This document shows positions 58,130 through 64,000 of a DNA stretch of 64,000 nucleotides, in pieces. This DNA comes from Cavenderia fasciculata. Its lineage: Eukaryota > Evosea > Eumycetozoa > Acytosteliales > Cavenderiaceae. Both the position numbers and the translations under genes were made by a program. The stretch lies in the NCBI RefSeq assembly GCF_000203815.1, contig NW_004457735.1, positions 2,418,001 to 2,482,000 on the forward strand, given 5' to 3'. A model generated the notes under the pieces. It did not search any database and was not told where the DNA came from. It saw only the letters and a list, made by a program, of their open reading frames with translations. How positions within the stretch are numbered: the first letter of the stretch is position 1; each line of letters begins with the position of its first letter.

Positions 58130-60651
58130 TTATCTTAATTGATTTTGAAGATTAGAAATTGTTGATTGTAATTGAGCTTCAATATTATTGGCAATATTAA
58201 TATTATTTGTAATGGTATTATTTAATTGTTGAATTTGAATTTGATATTGAGCAGTATTTGAATCAATGGTACTCTTCATTCTTGATTCCATTTCACTTTT
58301 TGATGCTTGCATTTGTTGAATTCTTTGTTGAAATATTTCTTGGTTTGTCTTTATGTTAATCTCTAAATCTTTTTGACGTTGAATCAATGAACTATTTTGT
58401 TGTCTCATTTGTTCACGATCAGCTTCACTCTTGGCCAATGATTCTTTAAATTGATTTGTACTCTTTAGATAGGATAGAAAAGTTTCTTTCTTTTGAGAAA
58501 ATTCAATTAGATAATTGTCAAAGACTTGATCAGTCTTTGGACCCAATGCATGGACAAAGTATTCTCTTTCAACAAGTTGCTCTGCAGTTACAAGTGCCAA
58601 ATGGGTTGTAGTTTCACTCTTTAGTACTGGGTTGATAATCTTTTCAACCAATGTTCTAATAACTTGATTATTATGATTAATAGATGCTTCATTATTCTTT
58701 AAATGAACTGAATATAAATATCCTCCAACCAATTGACCACTCTTATCAAATTTTGCACATTCATCCTAAATTAAAAAATTAAATAAATTAATATTATTAT
58801 TATTTAATATTATTTATATTTTGTTTCATACATGATATCTATTTGAAAATTTTTGGAAATAATGTAAATCAGTATCCAAGTCTAGGATTTTTACAAATAA
58901 TTGATCAGTTTTTTTAATTGCTTGTTGATAATGAGACATGAATTGTTGATAAGAGATTGGCATGGTATGAATAAATTGGTGAATCTCCTTTTGAAACAAC
59001 ATTACAGCTTCATTTGTAATCGATTCATAACCAAGTTTGAGTGTTTGTTCCCATGTAGATTCAACATTGATAGATTTACCATTTTTAATATCTTCCAAAT
59101 ATATTTCAATTTGTGATATTAATTCTAATAGAATAAATAAATATAATTAAACATTATTATTATTATTTTGTTAATATTAATATTATTATTTTTTTACATA
59201 CGTTTACCATTTACTCTTGAACCAGGACTTTGACCTTTTTTAATTTGAAGAACATTTTTAAATGAAGAAATAAAGTTTGCTACATCTGTATGGAACTTTT
59301 GAGATGTAAACGGATTTTCAATATCTTCAATGTTGTATCGAAGTGCTTCGTGGCCAGGATGACTAATTGTAAATGCCATAAAAGATTTGAATACTGTCAA
59401 GAGAAATTTACGAATACCATTTCTATGTACGATACTCTTTAAATCAGGGGCATCAGGAGTTTCGGCTTCAAGTTTGAATGACTTTTCAAGCATGAATGTT
59501 GTCATTGAACACTCGTCGATACCATTCAAAGTAGGAGTGAGATGACAATCTCTAAACACCCAACTGAAATGACTAGGAAAGAAATGACAAAATTGTTCTA
59601 GATCTTGCTCGGTGTTTCTATTCTCTCCCTTTCTAACTACAATCGATTGAGATAGCTTTGTGATAAAGTAGAGCTTATCAAAATCACTCGATGTTGGAAC
59701 AGAGACAGAGTTGTAGACTACATTGGACGACAGTAACATTGATAGTGAGAGGATTTGATTGTCGCACTCTACAGTGGTACTTTTACTGGTAGATCCTAAT
59801 CCCTCGGTATCCAACAAGATGACAGTCACCTCTTCTTCGGTTCCATCTGGGTGGATAATTGGATGTTTAAATGGTGCACCCCACATCCACACACCCAATG
59901 TACAACTCTCCATTGTATGTCCAAGTGCAAATCCTCTAGATAGCTTCTTTGACATCATTCTATTTAATATATAACTTTTACCTGATCTATATGGTCCAAT
60001 AACAGATACCTAAAAGAAAGAAAAAGAATAAATAAATAAATAAATAAAAGAACGCGTTATTTGTAAAGAGTATTGTTTTAAATTGCATACAATAGCTAAT
60101 GGACCTTGAATTTGTTGAATGATTGATGCAGCACGAGGATTTAAAACTAGATGAGTTCTTTCTACATCTTTTATGATTGTTAGGTCGTTGGCATTGGATA
60201 GAGAACAATTGTTGGGATAGAGGAATGGGATGGGACCCCCATCGGATATCTTGTCATTATCATTGGCCAACTGACCGCTATCAATAATGTCATTATAGAA
60301 TCGGTAGTCAGAATCTTCTAGCACCAGCTTTTTCTTGTATTCACTAAACATCTTTTCTTCGTCGAGTGGTTTGATCGATGAGTCTTGCAAGCGAACCATC
60401 AATTGTCTCATAAAGTTGTTGATGCTTATATCATTGGATGGTTGGTCTGCTAGTACATCGAGACCATTACCTCGAGGAGCATTAAAAAAGTTGTTTGTAA
60501 GTTTTAATCCACTTTTATTGAGTGCTTGTAATACATGTTGAATGATCTTGTATTCATTACTATCTTTTACTTTTACAATGTCCATGAAACAAACGAGGGA
60601 GAGAGAAAAAGTTAATTTTACAAAAATAAATATTGAACAATAATGATTCAT
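58130..60651 (-). CDS. Guanylate-binding protein (GBP, dynamin superfamily)
   Basis: The model is join(58130..58765, 58832..59124, 59202..60009, 60091..60651), 765 residues, with phases consistent throughout. Residues 1-187 precede the G domain and are of unknown type, beginning with a hydrophobic stretch (CSIFIFVKLTFSLSLVCF) that could be a signal or anchor. The G domain has GPYRSGKSYILN (P-loop, about 192-199), a switch region in GHTMESCTLGVWMWG, LLDTEGLGS (G3) and the GBP-type RD motif in WVFRDCHL. A helical middle domain and a C-terminal Gln-rich coiled coil (about 640-765) follow. GBPs bind GTP and assemble on membranes or pathogen vacuoles in animals. Its role here is inferred. It is a host gene without damage. 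Confidence 0.9.
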
Positions 60652-60665
60652 TTTAAAATCCTATC

Positions 60666-60709
60666 TTTTAGAAATTCAAGTCTTTGAATGCCGACTTGAA
60701 TTTCTAAAA
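60666..60709 (-). promoter_or_regulatory. 17-bp perfect hairpin just upstream of the GBP start codon
   Basis: TTTTAGAAATTCAAGTC (60666-60682) and GACTTGAATTTCTAAAA (60693-60709) pair across a 10-nt loop. The hairpin ends 15 nt before the ATG, so it probably lies in the 5' leader of the mRNA. A second palindrome, TTCACGTCGTGAA, lies at about 60737-60749. Both loops or flanks carry TGAATGCCGA. It could regulate translation, or be a dimeric protein site. Confidence 0.6.
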
Positions 60710-61119
60710 TTCATTGAGCCCAACCCAAATATTTAGTTCACGTCGTGAATGCCGAGAATCAACCACCCTATCAATATTGTTTAATTGTTATGATAATCTA
60801 AAAAAAAAAAAAAGAATTTAAAGAAACAGATCCCTAGGGTTTAGTTCATCATTGAAATTTGTTTGATTGCAGGAAGGGTGTCTTGATAATACTTTATTTC
60901 ATCCAAATACATTTGTTGAGTGTCCACATATGAAATGAGAATTATGGGAAGTTACATTATCCATAGTTGAATTGTCTTTTGTATGATAGTGACAATTCGG
61001 TCAACATTCTCAAAGTTCCAACAAATAGAAAACCTATAAACATAAAAATAAAACTTGAGAAAGTTTTTAAAAACTATTATTATTATTATTATTTATTTAT
61101 TTATTTTTTTTCTTATAGT

Positions 61120-61717
61120 TTATTGAGATGGAGTATCATGTTCAACATCAGGAGTTTGGACATCTTTATTTTTTTTCTTTTTATCTACTTTTGGTCCATC
61201 ATCGGTTGTTGGAGGTGGAATATTGGTAGCATATTTTGAAGCTAGTTGTTGAAGTGGTTCACAAATCGGTGTCTTGTTGGATGCCAATTCATTCCAATAG
61301 ATGTTTTTAATTTGTTTGTGTCCTTTGAAATGGAATACTGCTTCGTAGATGAATGCATCGGCTACTTCATGATCGGGTGTGTAAACACTGTGTTCTGGGA
61401 GCTCTTTGAATTCATCGGATTTGATGTGATCTTCAAGATGATTCAATAGTTTTTTATCAATCTTTTTGCCAGTTGCTGTCTTTCCAGACTTTAAGTCTAA
61501 TGATACTGTCTTGTGTACTCCTGCAAATCCTCCTGTCTAATTTAAATAGAATTATAAATAAATAAGTATCATTAATAAAGGATAGATCTTGACTACATAC
61601 CTGAGTAACAGTGACACCAGTTGGAGAAGATTTAGATGAATTCTCATTAGATAATTCACCTAATGTCAATGCAATGATAGCTACCAAGAGAATGAATATT
61701 GTCGATAATAATTTCAT
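61120..61717 (-). CDS. Secreted emfourin-like protein (protease-inhibitor-like fold)
   Basis: The model is join(61120..61536, 61601..61717), 177 residues. A signal peptide (MKLLSTIFILLVAIIALTLG) starts exon 1, and the 64-bp intron is in phase 0. Residues about 40-125 resemble the emfourin family of M4-metalloprotease inhibitors: TGGFAGVHKTVSLDL, HIKSDEFKELPEH and YEAVFHFKGHKQIKNIYWNE match the strand-helix-strand layout. The C-terminal tail is Pro/Lys/Asp-rich (DDGPKVDKKKKNKD). Bacterial emfourins are usually encoded beside the protease they block. No metalloprotease is visible in this window. A secreted inhibitor of bacterial or own proteases is inference. Confidence 0.65.
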
Positions 61718-62693
61718 TATTTTTTAAACAAATAAATAGAGAGAGATAGATAAAAGTGAACAAATAAAGTAATAATGAATAGGTTTGATTGATGTACTAT
61801 GGTGTACCTACCTAGCCTGCCCCTTATCATTATGAGAATCACCACCACACAACCAAGCAACCAACCAACCAACAACACTATTTTTGTCATTACAAATGAC
61901 CTAACCCCAAAGGGAGGGGCACCAATGTCTCACTATCACCAATACAAGATGGATGGACAACCCTGATACCCACCACTCACTAGTGGCTCCACCCACACCA
62001 TCATCATCACTCATGAGTAGTTGGTCATGTAATCGTAGTTCCGTTCACAAACTTACTCTACTACACTACATGTAAATTCTTTGTAAGAGTATATGAGATG
62101 TTCAAAAAAAATATAAAAGATATATACTAGAATATATATATATCGAAAGTCTACATATCTTTGATACAAAAGTCTCCCGTTCAAATAATTACTCAAAAAC
62201 TATTGCCAAACACAAAATCAAATTAATAAAAAAAAAAAATTAAAAAACGCAAAGATGATTCTACCTCCACACACAGAATGGGTGTCATTATTGTACAATT
62301 CATTCATTATTGTTTTAGAGTATCCTTATTGCAACATCAATAACTTCTCATGTTCAGAATCACTCCCTTGGCTACTACTACAACTTCTACCATCTCTATC
62401 AACTAAACTATTATTAGAAATATAGTCAATTGGACTGCCAAAACTATACCAAAACAACAACAACAACAACAACAACAGACAACAAAACCCTTTGTACATA
62501 GAATACTGTAGATAGTTCACCATTCATTCCTTTTTTTTTGTATTATATTATATTCAATCGACTCGATTATTCATTCCATCCTTCCCTCTCCTTTACTTTT
62601 TACAATCCAATCAAAACAAACCTATTCTATCCTTTCGAACCTTTTTTTTTTTTGTGATAGTAATAATTATAATAATATAATAATATAGTAATA
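61718..62693. other. Intergenic, divergent promoter region
   Basis: This spacer lies between the leftward emfourin-like gene and the rightward RING gene. It contains AT-rich tracts and CAA runs. The open frame at 62326-62523 on the minus strand is short and Cys/Leu-rich, and I do not believe it is a gene. Confidence 0.5.
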
Positions 62694-63521
62694 ATGGATC
62701 CATTAGACCCAGAATATAGTTATAAATTTTTGACAGATGGAGCACCTTTAAAACTAGAAAAGTTATTAGATATCGAAGTCAAACCTGGAGCCTTTAAAAC
62801 AGCTTCACTTATTGGAACGATTACAGTTGGTGTGGTGGCTGGTGCCGCAGCAGCCTATTATTGGTTAAATAGGCCAGAAGATGAAGAATCAGATGACGAA
62901 GGTGGCAGCGGTGGTAGCATCAATGACGAAGATGCTATCATCACTACAACCACTACGACGACTACTACAACCTCTTACTTTCCTCCTCCTCCTCCCATCA
63001 TCAATGGCGGTCCACCCATCCAACGATCGATCCATACACCGCTTCCACCACGGTTGCACAGTCACGCTTGTCCCTCAAAACTTTTAAAAGACAATGGCGA
63101 ACCACTACCAATTGAAGAACAAAACCGATTACTATTAAATGAAAATAGAACTCTAAGAAGAGATGTTGATAATTTAAATACTTTTGTAAGTAGTTTGATT
63201 AAAATCAATCAATCAAAAGAAAAGAAAAGACTTTATTTATTAAAGTTTTCTTTATTTTTCTTTTAGGTAACAGAAAAAATGGCATCAATTGAGAAAAAGT
63301 TAGAATCTTATGATAAAACGATAAGAGACTTGGAATCTGAATTGGACAAGGAAAGATTCTGTTTTATTTGTCAAGAGAATGAAAAGCAAGTGTGTTGGAC
63401 TGGTTGTGGTCATCGACTCTGTGGTAGATGTGCGATTGTTATTAAAAGCAGTGGAGGTCAACCAGTTTGTCCAATGTGTCGCAAACCTGTTGATACTTTT
63501 GTACGTTGTTATAATTCTTAA
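62694..63521 (+). CDS. Membrane-anchored RING finger E3 ligase
   Basis: The model is join(62694..63185, 63267..63521), 248 residues. A single transmembrane segment (about 36-58, TASLIGTITVGVVAGAAAAYYWL without charged residues) is followed by an acidic and poly-Thr linker, a Pro run, a coiled coil (IEEQNRLLLNENRTLRRD) and a C-terminal C3HC4-type RING (about 195-238, CFIC ... GCGHRLCGRC ... CPMC). This organisation resembles MUL1- or neuralized-type E3 ligases of mitochondria or other membranes. It would transfer ubiquitin from an E2 to targets near the membrane; the target is unknown. Confidence 0.85.
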
Positions 63522-63663
63522 ATAAATAATCTAGGAAACAAATAACACCCCAAGGAAATATTTAAAAAATATTTTTTGTAAATTTAAAAAAAAAAAAAAA
63601 GAATGGATATTGAAAGAGAAACCATTATCCTTTTTTGTTTTATTTCTTTTTCTTTTTCTTTTT

Positions 63664-64000
63664 TTATAAATAGGGACTCCAACCAACATACATTTCAGAT
63701 AGATTAACTGGATCTGTAGCTTCTTGAATCAGAGAATTTACTTGACCTTCAATGGAGAGTGGGAGACCCATGTTTCCACTACTATTAAAGTTTTTATAGT
63801 TTGAATAACCTTGTAGTTCATTGTTGACCTTGCTCATAATGTCTCTTGGTTCTTTTTGATTATTCTTTCCCCAAAGAGGATCGTGAACGACCGATTCAAC
63901 GACACCGAGTAGAGCTTCTCTGTTTTCACGCATGACTCGGACTGCATTCTCGCAACAAATTCTAAATGGTCCTTCAACACCCAAGACACCAAGCATATCG
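63664..64000 (-). CDS. atr1: ATR checkpoint kinase, C-terminal end (partial)
   Basis: Only the last 112 codons lie in the window. They contain the end of the PI3K-like kinase domain (GVEGPFRICCENAVRVMREN, then VVESVVHDPLW) and the complete FATC domain (LPLSIEGQVNSLIQEATD, then MYVGWSPYL), which ends the protein as in all PIKKs. The sequence matches ATR more closely than ATM or TOR (GLPLSIEGxVxxLIQEAT, MYxGWxPY). ATR responds to single-stranded DNA at stalled forks. The start is outside the window. Confidence 0.92.
   Translation of the reverse strand, partial: DMLGVLGVEGPFRICCENAVRVMRENREALLGVVESVVHDPLWGKNNQKEPRDIMSKVNNELQGYSNYKNFNSSGNMGLPLSIEGQVNSLIQEATDPVNLSEMYVGWSPYL

Noticed and set aside
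62326-62523. 65-codon Cys/Leu-rich frame
   Set aside because: Contains a CAA/TTG microsatellite and no recognised domain.

Overview
The window looks like nuclear DNA of a dictyostelid social amoeba. It is AT-rich, its genes have short AT-rich introns with GTA(A/T)GT-type donors and polypyrimidine-AG acceptors, many proteins carry Asn, Gln, Ser or Thr runs, and it holds an hssA-like small gene, an SSG-tailed lysozyme and an ATR kinase C-terminus. Base composition is somewhat less extreme than in Dictyostelium discoideum, so another genus (Cavenderia- or Heterostelium-like) is my guess. Gene models were built by hand-joining open frames at splice sites with matching phases. I saw no tRNA, rRNA, CRISPR array or recognisable retroelement.

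Layout. 1-5.9 kb: a trithorax/MLL-like PHD-PHD-ePHD-FYRN-FYRC-SET methyltransferase (3' end outside the window) and a RAMA-domain protein with a very long low-complexity tail. 5.9-11.7 kb: an unusually long stretch without a convincing gene. 11.7-18.4 kb: a cytosolic Hsp70 with an odd C-terminus, phosphomannomutase, an hssA-like small protein and an unknown four-exon gene. 18.5-25.8 kb: a cluster of P-loop GTPase genes, one large and disrupted, one intact, one internally deleted copy, followed by an RNA-like dyad region. 26.3-37.1 kb: a CaCA cation exchanger, a Ser/Asn-rich protein, a mitochondrial DUF185/NDUFAF7-like methyltransferase and an acidic coiled-coil protein. 38.3-45.1 kb: a secreted lysozyme with inverted repeats in its introns and a duplicated 3' end, a GT41 (OGT/SPY-type) glycosyltransferase, a PHB-depolymerase-like secreted esterase and an unknown gene. 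45.2-52.2 kb: an accessory block with a hydrolase gene fragment, a secreted Asn/Ser-rich modular repeat protein, minisatellites and several foldbacks. 52.3-64 kb: an ABHD4/5-type hydrolase, a BRCT-WGR PARP, an Hcp-fold protein, a guanylate-binding protein, a secreted emfourin-like protein, a membrane RING protein and the ATR C-terminus.

How the genes may work together. Most are single housekeeping genes. Several, however, belong to families tied to handling microbes or to cell-autonomous defence: lysozyme, AIG1-like and guanylate-binding GTPases, PARP, a metalloprotease-inhibitor-like protein, and a eukaryotic relative of the type VI secretion tube protein Hcp. The most interesting single gene is the Hcp-fold protein at 56851-58024: it has an intron and is joined to a C-terminal domain, so it looks like a domesticated bacterial secretion protein. 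A functional link among these neighbours is inference only.
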